A stretch of 64,000 bases of DNA from Dipylidium caninum. Taxonomy: Eukaryota; Platyhelminthes; Cestoda; Cyclophyllidea; Dipylidiidae. A program made the translations under genes and the position numbers. Location: positions 1 through 64,000 of the forward strand of contig QEYB01000313.1 of assembly GCA_017562135.1 (NCBI GenBank). Reading direction: 5' to 3'. Positions within the stretch are counted from its first letter, which is position 1. Every line of letters begins with the position of its first letter. Below the pieces are notes generated by a model that searched no databases, was not told the origin of the DNA, and saw nothing but the letters and a program-made list of their open reading frames with translations. Below, in pieces: positions 48,714 through 57,701 of this stretch.

Positions 48714-49058
48714 AGCGCCGATTTCGATGACCTCCTTAATCCCCATGACCGGTTGAAGAGCGAAGGGCTTGACATATCAATGGTGAAAATCACAGAAGTT
48801 GCACCTGGCGTTGTCACCACGCAGAAAACTACTGTGCAAGCAGTAGAACAGTGTAGAAAAACAGAAGCCTCTTGTATCCTCAAAAAGGCCTCTTTGGGCA
48901 TCTCCAAACTGCGAATTGTGACCATCTGGCCACATGATAATTTCGCGTCCGAAGGATCCGTTCAGGCGGGCAGAAGCACTGAGTGTAAAGCTACACAAAT
49001 CCCAGATGTGAAGAGCTGTGGAAGTAGCAGCAATTGCGTCGGCACACGGTGTATATAA
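48714..49058 (+). CDS. Candidate exon, unrecognised protein
   Basis: A clean acceptor (gtcgcttccttag) precedes an open frame of 114 codons that begins SADFDDLLNPHDRLKSEG, continues with VKITEVAPGVVTTQKTTVQA and a cysteine-rich end (CGSSSNCVGTRCI), and ends at TAA. Composition is lysine-, threonine- and valine-rich and low in Arg and Trp, unlike most shadow frames here. The last part overlaps family B DNA, whose 4.8-kb copy does not keep the frame. No family recognised. Confidence 0.3.
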   Translation, partial: SADFDDLLNPHDRLKSEGLDISMVKITEVAPGVVTTQKTTVQAVEQCRKTEASCILKKASLGISKLRIVTIWPHDNFASEGSVQAGRSTECKATQIPDVKSCGSSSNCVGTRCI

Positions 49059-49510
49059 TATGAAAATGGTCATGAAATATCGGAATATAACGTTATGAGA
49101 AGTATGCTCACTGAATCGAAATGCCTTAAAGCGGATGGGAATTACACCGAAAAGATAAAAACTGGTGGGGCACTAGTAGAGCATGCAAGCGCTTGCAGAG
49201 CCAGCGTCCCATCGACAATGGTGACCAGGAAGGCTTCTGAAAGGAGGTGGAGTGGGAGATTTGCCGTGAGGACAGTTGGCGCGGGAAACGATGTTGACCG
49301 GATCACGGCACCTTCAGAGGTCCGTCACAACTGGGGATGAAGTCCACCCAAGCGTAGAAGCACGGAGAGAAGTGTTATACTAGTTAGACGAGAGGAATAT
49401 TGCTTCAATGAGGAAGTGTTCTATGAAAAACTAAGGTAATATCAGAAGAGGAAGAGAAGAATGACCGGTTGGAATGGCTGAGGAAAGTGACCCAGGACGA
49501 AAAGTTGACA
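48990..49510 (+). repeat. Dispersed repeat family B, copy 2
   Basis: Partner of 4,790-5,320. Contains an 81-codon plus frame (49,095-49,340) with protein-like composition that is destroyed in the other copy. Confidence 0.6.
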
Positions 49511-49995
49511 TGACATTGGTTGTGTACATTATTCTTCCTGATTTAATAAATTCATTCTACAGAGAGCCTTGGACACACTTTGGATGGGAAAAGGACAGGG
49601 TAAATGCCACGTTTGTGGACTGCCTGAGGAGCATCAGCGTCCTATCAGCCACCCGACTTCCCTCGAGAGTCCCGATTCTCACCACAACAGAAGGCTCTAC
49701 CCCCTTCTCCCTCACTTCCCACCACATTGACATTTTCTTCTTATTAATTATTTCAATTGCCGCGTTGATGTCTGTGTTAAGCAACTAAGTCAACAAGAAG
49801 TAAGGCTAAATTTGGTTTCACTTTACAGCGTCTTCCCATGTGTAGGAGGATGCATGCACACCGAATAAAGGAGACGGCGAAGGAGGAGAGTGGCGCATCT
49901 TGTCAGTGGGTAGTAGGTTGGGCTGCCTTGAGCTGCACTGTGCCCTATCGCACTCTCGCTGCTACGACGAATACGACTGCGAATAGGAATGCAAC
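49511..49995. other. No recognised gene
   Basis: The plus frame 49,474-49,788 ends with a hydrophobic segment (DIFFLLIISIAALMSVL), membrane-like, but no family is recognised and an open minus frame lies opposite. Nothing else seen. Confidence 0.25.
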
Positions 49996-50343
49996 ATGGC
50001 TGCCAAGAAGGCGTCGAAGGTGAAAGTGCCGAAGACGAACAAAGCATAGAAGAGGAGGAGGAAGGAGAGTTACGCTATCTACATATTCAAGGAATTACGT
50101 TAGATCCACCCCGATACGGGCCTCTCCTCAAAGGCCATGTCGATTATGAACTCTTTCATGAACGCAATCTCCGAGCGCATCGCCGCTGCTGAGTCGAGCC
50201 ATCTGCCTCACTACAAGAAGAAATCGACTATCACAAGCATAGATATGCAGACAACTGTCCATCTCTTGTTGCTGGGTGAGTTGGCCGAGCATGCGGTGTT
50301 GGGGGGCACCAAGGCTGTGACAAATTACACCGGCTCGGAGTAG
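49996..50343 (+). pseudogene. H2B: Histone H2B pseudogene, copy 2
   Basis: A frame from ATG at 49,996 reads a short lysine-rich tail (MAAKKASKVKVPKTNKA), then TAG at 50,047-50,049. It continues KRRRKESYAIYIFKELR, has a second TAG at 50,101-50,103, then [17 protein letters not shown] and on to [12 protein letters not shown] and TAG at 50,341. So the full H2B length is kept in one frame with two in-frame stops and no frameshift. The second stop is shared with the copy at 36.7-37.1 kb; at the first the other copy reads TGG. The segment from 50,025 to 50,357 differs from the other copy at only about three sites, although the flanks are far more diverged. Unlikely to make a full histone. Confidence 0.9.
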
Positions 50344-50780
50344 AGATGAGCGGAGTAAGGTTGTGGCGGGTGGGTGGGTGCCTGAGCGAATGGCTCCAAC
50401 GCCGCTTCAACCTATTGCGTCCTGAACTAAGATATCGACGATGGATGAACGCGTCCCACGGCCCTGTTAAGGGTCACCATCACTGCCTAAACCTTTGAAG
50501 ATTGTTTTTGTAATGCTCGCGTGTACCATTAGATTTCTGGCTTTCTCCTCTTCCCTCGCTCGCTAGACCCTTGCAAAATCCCTCTGTCTGTCTAGTTTGA
50601 ATGACTTGGCTTCGCTAGGATTGTGGAGCGGCGGAGAATTCTTTAACCTATCATGCTGTACCGTGTGTCTGAGAGCACGAAAAGGCAGGGCGGATCAAGG
50701 AAAAGGATGAAAGGAGAGGCAAGGCAAGGCAAGGGAGGTAAGAGGGGGGTTAGCTTTTGTACTGTCATTTGTCCAATTTA
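50344..50780 (+). repeat. H2B copy 2 downstream flank with 290-base insertion
   Basis: The first 14 or so bases after the stop match the other copy. About 290 bases (50,368-50,656) have no counterpart at 36.7 kb, then alignment resumes with accgtgtgtctg and ggcagggcgga. A ggcaa tandem run lies at 50,720-50,740. Whether the 290 bases were inserted here or lost in the other copy is unknown. Confidence 0.55.
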
Positions 50781-51129
50781 GGGTTGGGATGCACGACTGG
50801 AAACATAGGAGGTCTCAGATAATCAGTCTGTCGTCGATGAATGAGACTTTGCTTATGTTCGCCTTCCTCATTTCTCCCATCTTTAACCCATGAACGTGGC
50901 CGGTTAAACTATTAGCAATCACTTGAACTCCCCTTCATGTCTCTATTCTCTGATTGACAGTACCAAGTTGCTCACTTTCTCTTCTAACCCGAGGAAAATC
51001 TTCACTCTATCCTTTTCGTCTGCTCCACTCCACTAACAAACACGTGAGTCCACCGCATTCACAGCACGATGTTTGTTTCCGCGATGGCGCGCTCGAATGC
51101 TTCGACTGCCCGAGTCCTCAAGATTTCGG
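50781..51129. other. No recognised feature
   Basis: Nothing recognised. Short plus frames only. Confidence 0.3.
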
Positions 51130-51640
51130 GCATGCCTCCAGAAAAGCTCCTCTCAAGGCCCCCCGCGCCCACATGGAACTTTAAACACTGCGACTGGCGA
51201 TGAGCGAGGCGAACCCGAGGACCACGCACGGAACAGCTTGTCATCTCATCTCCATACAACCAAAGTGGCTCGCCTTCTTCCCACACTTCGTTTTGATAGC
51301 CTATCCATTTTCCACACGCAAAAGAATGCGATGAAAAGCTTTTGTACTGTGGTCTTCTTTATTCCTCGTCTTTGGCCTCCAAGCACGTGTTGCTGGGGTG
51401 GAGGAGCAGTTAGACGAGACGACCCTGAATGCTTCTCTCACGCAACAAAAGTCACAAAACAGCAGAAAGAAAAAGTGATGAGCTGGAAGTTGATGAAGGG
51501 ATGAAGGACAAATTTTCTACGTCCTTTGAAAATCTTGCGCACAGAGCGACGCCTACTTCCGCGATCCTCAGCCGATTTCTGATCCACCTTGCAACGTGCG
51601 CTGTGGGCTGCTGCAACAACCGAAACACTTCCCTCTTCAC
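51130..51640 (+). repeat. Family A, plus copy
   Basis: Aligns with 32,080-32,500: ctttaaacactgcgact, gaacagcttgtcat, gtggctcgccttcttcccac, cacacgcaaaa and the final cgacgcctacttccgcgat-like block. It carries an extra stretch (51,340-51,420) that instead matches 13,370 and, inverted, 36,010. Confidence 0.65.
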
Positions 51641-51879
51641 TTCCTTAGAGCCACATTCAGTGACGATAGACGCATTCTGTACTACTGAAGCAGTAAACTT
51701 ATTTGGCTCCTTTGACTCAAACTTCGAACTCTCCAGGGGGTATTTCAGACAGGGAGTGGGTATTGCGCTGATTGCACGTAGTCTTTGAACCTGGTTGTGT
51801 TCGAAGTACTTCGCTGATTGTTCACTTCCTGCAGATTTAGACGGCCGACTTTTCTCGAGAGTTTACGGGCACCTTGAGA
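51641..51879. other. No recognised feature
   Basis: Nothing recognised. Confidence 0.3.
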
Positions 51880-52060
51880 GGTTAACATCCGAAGATTTTC
51901 AGTGGCTTTGTGTCCAACGACTGCCTTCGCCATATCTTGCACTTTCTATCTGTAACTCCGACCCATTCATTTCCAAGTCTCCTCTTTGCTGTCGCTCAGA
52001 CTCGAGGGGCGCCGAAGTGATATAACCAGCGTTAGTCGCCTAAAGTCAATCGACTGCGAA
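51880..52060 (+). repeat. Family G copy
   Basis: Aligns with 30,560-30,770 and partly with 19,380-19,440 (tgctgtcgctcagac word). Confidence 0.55.
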
Positions 52061-52471
52061 AAAAGTGGCCTTGCGAGCTTTTGGAGGAGTAAAGTCGGTG
52101 AGAGTGGGATGAAAGTGTTGCTAAAAGGCACTCTTATGAGGGGGGAGAGAAGGGGAGGAGGAGGTGTAATAATGTGCAATAAGTGAGGGCTGATGTTAAT
52201 TAGGGAATTGTTTTCCTCAATGTGTAGCCTGTTGAAATGGTCGAACGAGAGGAGGTATGGTGCCCTGTCCTCAGGTAGGATTAACTGGAGACCAGTGGAG
52301 TGCAAGTAGTGTTCTACGATTACCAGTGGACAGGTGTTTATTGTCATGCTGCATGGAACAGTTTTGTGAGGAGGTGTCCGAACATGGCTTTGATGGAGGA
52401 AAGTAGTCTCATGCAACATTAACTGTCAGCACTTCCCTCCACTTCTAAACGCTTATTGGGGACCCTCATAA
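52061..52471. other. No recognised gene
   Basis: An open minus frame (51,967-52,419, 150 codons) covers this stretch but has no recognisable domain. A ggggagagaaggggaggagg patch lies at 52,141-52,160. Confidence 0.3.
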
Positions 52472-52960
52472 GGGAGAGCGGAATGTTCAACATACCACAC
52501 TTGCCGTGGCATCCGAGCATCACTGGTGGGCACAAGACGAGAGGACACGCTGTTACAGGGTCTACCACACTCAGAGGAGCATATCCGATCACCCGATTCC
52601 CACCCCCACCCCCCCGACCCGCGGGAGCAAGGACTTCTGAGGCGCATCGAGGGCCTCCTCAGAGTGGCCGATGCCCCAGCTATCACTACCGACGCAGATT
52701 TCGCACAACCTAGCTTGCATATTGCACTAAAATCGAGGTAGAGCATCACCTCCACGTGTTCCAGTGACCTGCGCCCCAAAACACTGTGACACCTCCTCCA
52801 CCAATCTCTCCTCACAGCTGATGTCTGACCTAGTCGCATTTGGCTGTGCCAAATTGCCACCTCCCGATGTCTCTGAGTAGCGGCGAGGACGCGCCCGACA
52901 GTGCTCGTAGTGTCAAATCCCTCACTGATCCCTTCAACGAATCGCTGACTGCACGCATTA
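52472..52960 (+). CDS. Candidate exon(s), unrecognised protein
   Basis: A plus frame from about 52,472, or from an acceptor at 52,558 (gctgttacag), reads GLPHSEEHIRSPDS, a proline run, then EQGLLRRIEGLLRVADAP and DADFAQPSLHIALKS before an AG|GTAGAG donor at 52,737. Further plus frames follow: 52,766-52,880 with CDTSSTNLSSQLMSDLVAFG, then a shifted one at 52,866-52,971 with SSGEDAPDSARSVKSLTDPF. They look coding but cannot be joined in frame with the splice sites I see, so introns or indels are unresolved. A long minus frame lies opposite. No family recognised. Confidence 0.3.
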
Positions 52961-53435
52961 CCGCATTTTAACCGACATGTTCGGGTCGCGCTGTTGTGGC
53001 CGTTATATCCGCCGGGCTGCAGAACGTCTATGAGACACACCACAGCAAATGCGCTCATCCGTGTGCTTAATTTCACTTGATGATTTCGAACTATTTTATG
53101 TTGAAAAAGGAGTCGCACTCAGCGTAGCTCCTCACTGCAACAACCTGCCGTAATCGAGTCATTACATGCTACTGAGGGATAATGAGTGGCAACCTGCTTC
53201 GGCCTAAAACATTGAATGAGCAGTGGGTTCAGCAGGGCATTGTGAGAGGAGTGGATATTTGAAGATGTTCAATGAGGGTAAGGTCTGGGAAAACGCACTC
53301 AGTGCCCACAGAACATCTGCCTACTTCACTTGAGTCCCCTAACGCCTAATCGGTAACGCCTCCTTTGCCGGGGCCGTGGTCATTTGGTTCTAAACGGTAC
53401 ACAAGTACGCATCGACGACCGGGGCGTATCATCAG
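52961..53435. other. Possible intronic stretch
   Basis: A 26-codon plus frame starting MSGNLLRPKTLNEQWVQQ lies at about 53,182-53,262 and could be a small exon. Otherwise only the start of a long minus frame (52,453-53,118). Nothing firm. Confidence 0.2.
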
Positions 53436-53717
53436 TTGAGATGTAGGGCTGCGGCGAAAGAGGAGGTCTGCCTTACACCGACTGAAGTTACACCACTCGC
53501 CCTACCCACACTAAAAACGCCGCTTAAAAGCGGCTCCAATGCTTTATCATTCGGCCTCCCGAATGATAACGTCCATTCAGCGAAACCGTCAACTGGGGCC
53601 TGTGCGCCGAAAACCACTCTCTCCTCCACTATGAAGCTTGCCCTCAACGCACACTCACGCGGGGTCAGTGAGGAGTTTAGGTGGGGGCAGCCGGAGAGAT
53701 TCTTGGTTGGAAAGTAA
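53436..53717 (+). CDS. Candidate terminal exon, unrecognised protein
   Basis: After a tatcatcag acceptor, a 93-codon plus frame reads KEEVCLTPTEVTPLALPT, a Ser/Thr/Pro-rich middle, and SEEFRWGQPERFLVGK before TAA. The composition of a flexible linker followed by a charged end is coding-like. It could close the candidate at 52,472-52,960. An open minus frame (53,432-53,833) lies opposite and is richer in Arg and Cys. Family unknown. Confidence 0.3.
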   Translation: MRCRAAAKEEVCLTPTEVTPLALPTLKTPLKSGSNALSFGLPNDNVHSAKPSTGACAPKTTLSSTMKLALNAHSRGVSEEFRWGQPERFLVGK

Positions 53718-54339
53718 ACGTTGAAGTTCGAGAACACAGACTCCCTCGCGCCGCGGGCCGACACTCGCCGAAAAAGACTGCATAACGTGGAAGGTATTTC
53801 GAATATCAGTGGCAATGAAAGCCTCTCTACCACCTCCGTGCCACCCTGACCCCGCCCGTTACCAACTGTGAAATTGAGACTTTGTCAAAAGTGATGCATG
53901 AGCGTATGATGGAGGACCGATTAGCGGATCGCATAGGCACATGCGCGCAGCATGGAAAGAAGAAAGCAAAGCCTTTATCTGTCAGCTCATAACAAAAAAT
54001 TTTGAAATTTATGAGTCCTTCTTTTTAATTGGGTAGACGAACACCTTCGCTGCAAACTGACCGACTCGAAGGTGTCATTTTCTGTGTCTGTGTCTGTGTC
54101 TCTGTCTGTGTCTGTGTCTGCGCGTGTTTGTGTGCCGCCGCTGGTGGTGCGGCTGCATTCTTGACCACTGCAAATGGCATGGTCGAAGGTGGACTGAATA
54201 GGGCAGTGCGTGAACCCAGGTTTCAGCAGTTGGTAAGCACGTACTCAAGACATGGTGTCAGGTGGTGGCGGGTGACGAAAGCGCAAGACGCTTGATATCA
54301 AGTGGAGACGATTGCAACACATGACAAAGTGACTGCAAC
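53718..54339. other. No gene; TGTGTC microsatellite
   Basis: A tgtgtc/tctgtg tandem run occupies about 54,081-54,130. Around 54 kb the repeat families change from the A-R set to the S-T-U set. No gene recognised. Confidence 0.45.
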
Positions 54340-54880
54340 AGCGAGTGAGTGAACCTAATAATAGAAGGACATGAGCACACTCAACCCCACATTCACCCAC
54401 TTACCCTCACCCCACGCCAGAAAAGACGCAAAAAAGCGCCATGGAGGCAGCATAACGTTCCTTCGGCGCCTCCTCCTCCTCCTCCTCCCCCTCTTCTTCT
54501 CCTTCTTCTGCCACAGTCCACTCCAGTCAACTCATTCCCCGCATCCACGTAAACAGTTCACCTTCCACCATGTCACTTGGCGGACGAACGCCCATCACCC
54601 ACACACACCTACGAGACTGTCAGTCTGGCGTCTAGCGTGTTTCTCGACCTTCTCTTATACTTCCTCTTGTGTCTCGCCATAAAGATATTTTTGTGCTTCT
54701 TAACTGTCACTCCTTCGTCCTCATTTCCCTCTCAAACGAACACCAAATTAGTGAATTTCGACTCTTCGTAATGCTCCACACGACTGTCACTTATACAAGT
54801 ATACACGAGGCGATTGACTGTTAGCAAATGAGTGTCACACCATGGAAGGGTTGCTAAAGGCCGCACAAACCACACACTGT
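54340..54880 (+). repeat. Composite of family T tip and family S copy
   Basis: 54,345-54,420 matches the gtgaacctaataatagaa tip of family T (also 60,805). From 54,460 the family S body begins: a CTC/CTT run (54,470-54,510), then ttccaccatgtcacttggcg, acgagactgtcagtctggcg and a ctccacacgactgtca block, all shared with 63,530-63,890. Short plus frames through it reflect the repeat, not a gene. Confidence 0.7.
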
Positions 54881-55336
54881 GGCAGACAGCAGGCAGCAGG
54901 CAGCAGACAGCAGGTAGGCAGACAGGCGATTGTCGAGTGTGAGAGTGGCAAGAAGTATAAAAAAGGCAAGGCAGGGTAGGAGAGGAGGAGAATGAGGACT
55001 CGCCTCACCTAACCTCACCTCTCCTCTCCTCTCTTCCTTACTCCGATCTCACTCATTGCTGTCTGCAGTCGTGACAAGACAGAGTTCTCTTCCACTCCGT
55101 CCCGCCATTTGTCGATCTTACGAAAGAGCATTTCGACAAGAGCAACTTCTTCAGCACTGCCATCTCCGTTCTTTGTTTCACTCTCCCTCTCTAACATATC
55201 GGTGGAGTATGGGCATGTATGCTAGCAAACGCTTCTTTCGTGCAGACAACTTTCTACGTCGTCGCACATCAAATGCACGCACATACAGACAGACAGACAA
55301 ACCGACAGACAGACAGATAGAGGAGGCGGCCAAATA
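54881..55336. other. No gene; tandem simple repeats
   Basis: Holds a ggcagacagcagg-type repeat (54,888-54,925), a cacctaacctcacctctcct run (55,005-55,030) and an acag tetranucleotide run (55,281-55,320). A 93-codon plus frame (55,056-55,337) ends in the acag run and is not credible. Confidence 0.5.
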
Positions 55337-55935
55337 GCCTTGGCTTTTCTGAAATACTCCGAAGAGTCGAAAGTTGCTAACTTCGTTTTCGTTAGAGGGG
55401 GAAATGATAAAGAAGAAGTGTCAGCTAAGAAGCACGAAAATATCTTCATGGAGAAGACGCAAGTGGAAGGATATGAGAAGGACGAGATACACCCCAGAAA
55501 TGAGAAGGCTACAGGCAAAGTAATCATTTCATTGCAGTCAGTCATTTGAGTGTACAAAATAACTCTATCAACGCACATTCGAAAACACGAAGAGTGTGCA
55601 GTGGCAAGTCATCTTAAGATAGTGTGAGATAGCGTCTAAATAAGGCACAACGTTTGGGAAATTTTAGCTTTATTTGTTATACGCAGAAGAGGGAAGGTAT
55701 AGGTTTTGTGGGAGTGAGCTCTCGTAGAAGAAAAAGGTGATGAAGAAGAAAAAGAAGAAGAAAGAGGAGGAGGCAGCTAAAGAAGGTGGATGCTGCCTCA
55801 ATTGTGGTTCGAAGGCAGACTGAAATGTTATGGAACAGAGTGTGGAGGGTGAGTTGTGTTAACTGGGTAGAAGTTGATACCACATTTGCTGTCGTGCGAT
55901 AGGCTCAATATTGGCGTCACGTGGCAACCACTTAA
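55337..55935 (-). repeat. Family S, inverted copy
   Basis: Read on the minus strand, 55,935-55,735 matches 63,295-63,480 (cctatcgc-cgacagcaaatgtg, attgaggcagcat blocks) and leads into a CTC/CTT microsatellite (55,740-55,790). 55,475-55,337 matches the distal part of the 63-kb copy. About 260 bases between them are unrelated, an insertion or replacement. Confidence 0.65.
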
Positions 55936-56080
55936 ATCTAGTCATCCGTTCGTCCATGTGTTTGAGCGTAGAGGAGTGGCGAATGTGTTGGTGCATGTGT
56001 GTGTGTGCGTGCCTGTGGGAGTTTGTGAGAGTGTTAAGAGTGTGGAGAGGTGGAAGAGGAGGAGGAGGAGGTGCAGGTAA

Positions 56081-56263
56081 ATGAGCGGAAGGGCGCAAGA
56101 AGCAGGGTCGGAGGAGACGATGCTCATCAGTTTCTGCCAAGTGGAAAAGAGAGATACAAATGGAGAGGACGAAAGCGATGATGAATACGATGACGAAGAT
56201 ATCGAAGATTACGCTGACGATGATGGTGGCGTTGATGAAGAGGGTGATGGTAATGGGCATTGA
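56081..56263 (+). CDS. Possible acidic C-terminal exon
   Basis: A 60-codon plus frame ending GVDEEGDGNGH and TGA, with a dense Asp/Glu stretch (DESDDEYDDEDIEDYADD) typical of nuclear acidic tails. The DNA is a degenerate gatgac/gaagat series, so this may simply be a microsatellite remnant. The opposite strand is hydrophobic for the same reason. No upstream exon found. Confidence 0.15.
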   Translation: MSGRAQEAGSEETMLISFCQVEKRDTNGEDESDDEYDDEDIEDYADDDGGVDEEGDGNGH

Positions 56264-56404
56264 GAAACGGATTAGAGGTAACTTACGTCGGTTGTGAGGT
56301 GCTCCCCTGGAAGGCGGCTGAGGATGATATGAAAGGATTGTCGTCTTCAACACTCGTTCACAACCAGATGACCCCATCCGTCACCACACTACCCGACGTG
56401 AGCA

Positions 56405-57020
56405 TAGATGTCACCCCACCGTGACGTGAACATATGCGGCACATCACTTGCCTCGGTCCTCTCACCTCATCCTCGAGCCATGCCTCAACAGGGCATTTTG
56501 GTTTCATGACTGGCGTGGGTGAGGGTGAATGTGGGAGTGGGTGAGAGGGTGTGGGTATGTCGTTCTATTATTAGGTTCACTCAATCAGGGTAGCAGCTAC
56601 TTCGTCGAATCTGCACCCTCTCATGCGGTGCCAATCATCTCCACATGACATGAACTCTAATACACATTTATTCCTCCCCATCTCTGCCCTCGAGGCCACA
56701 TTCTAGTGACAAATTGCCACCCCGTCTGCTGTCTGTCACTGACCATCCGACAGACAGCTCTCCGCTCACCTCTCTTTTTCTCGCCTCTCGCCTCTCGCCT
56801 CTCGCCTGCCCCACTTCCCGCCTTGTGCACACTCTACTCCACTCAGGTCAACTCGTTTCACTCACTCACCTACGCAATCCACCTTCGAAGCTGTCATGGT
56901 CGCTTCAGTGGGTAGGTATAATACAATGGGAAGACAGGAGTCTGCTGCTCTCTACCCCAAGCCCCAAGAGGCCTCACTTCGCCTCACACGGCAACAGTCG
57001 CTCCATTGCCTGTCTCCGAG
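56405..57020 (+). repeat. Family T, plus copy (inverted partner at 60.4-61.0 kb)
   Basis: Near-identical inverted partner of 60,370-60,982. Shared landmarks: gtcaccccaccgtgacgtga, gcctcaacagggcattttgg, ctattattaggttcactcaa, a tctcgcc heptamer run and cggcaacagtcgctcc. The pair brackets the glucuronosyltransferase gene at a distance of 0.7-0.9 kb on either side. Confidence 0.85.
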
Positions 57021-57701
57021 CAAGCAGTCTACTGGCTACTGCCTCATTTCTCCCCTCCGCCATAGCAAGGCCTGGTGATACGCGAAGGAATGAGCTCACT
57101 CAATCTAAATTCCCCTTCCCCGAAGCACTTCAACAACCCACCTGATGCCTGACTCCTTTCGCGGAAGTGACAATCGGCACACTCCACTGAGCAATTCACC
57201 CCACTTCCAGGGTCTGCGGAACCACTGTGATCCTCATTTCTGCTCTCCTCTCCTTTCCCCTCCACCTGCCCACCATCTACGTCAACATCAACATCAACAC
57301 CACCACCATCATCAACGCCACCACGTCACAAAACGACAACGACAAAGACGACTACGAGCACACACCTTCTGTGGTCTTTTTCTACCTACTTCCACCCTTT
57401 GGCAAAAGATGCCCCCATCGACACAGACTGCCCCCGCCGCCTCTCCAGCCGTGGTGTATACCGCGGAGTGAGAGAAAAGAAGTGAATGTGTCAAACAAAC
57501 GTTTGTCAGGCTATTTACACCAAGGCTGTGTCGACGAGACTCGCACTGCAATGCGGACACGGACAGGCCGGCGATCACAAGGTGGCCCACACCTCCTCTG
57601 CAAACATGCCACAGGCGCATGGGAGGCGTGTTGCGTGGGTTGCATGAGGCGAGGCGTTGGTGGTGCAGAGGGCGCAGGACAGATTCCAGCACAGGGCAAC
57701 G
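57021..57701. other. Downstream region of the glucuronosyltransferase
   Basis: Likely 3' flank or untranslated region of the minus-strand gene. Contains caacat/caccac simple sequence at 57,285-57,325, which gives histidine-rich frames. No clear polyadenylation hexamer was found on the minus strand close to the stop. Confidence 0.4.

Noticed and set aside
52453..53118. 221-codon minus frame as a real protein
   Set aside because: Composition (high Arg, Cys, Trp, low Lys) is that of an antisense shadow, and the plus strand is more coding-like.
55859..56377. 172-codon minus frame with a hydrophobic block as a membrane protein
   Set aside because: The hydrophobic block is the reverse complement of a gatgac/gaagat series, and the rest overlaps family S DNA.
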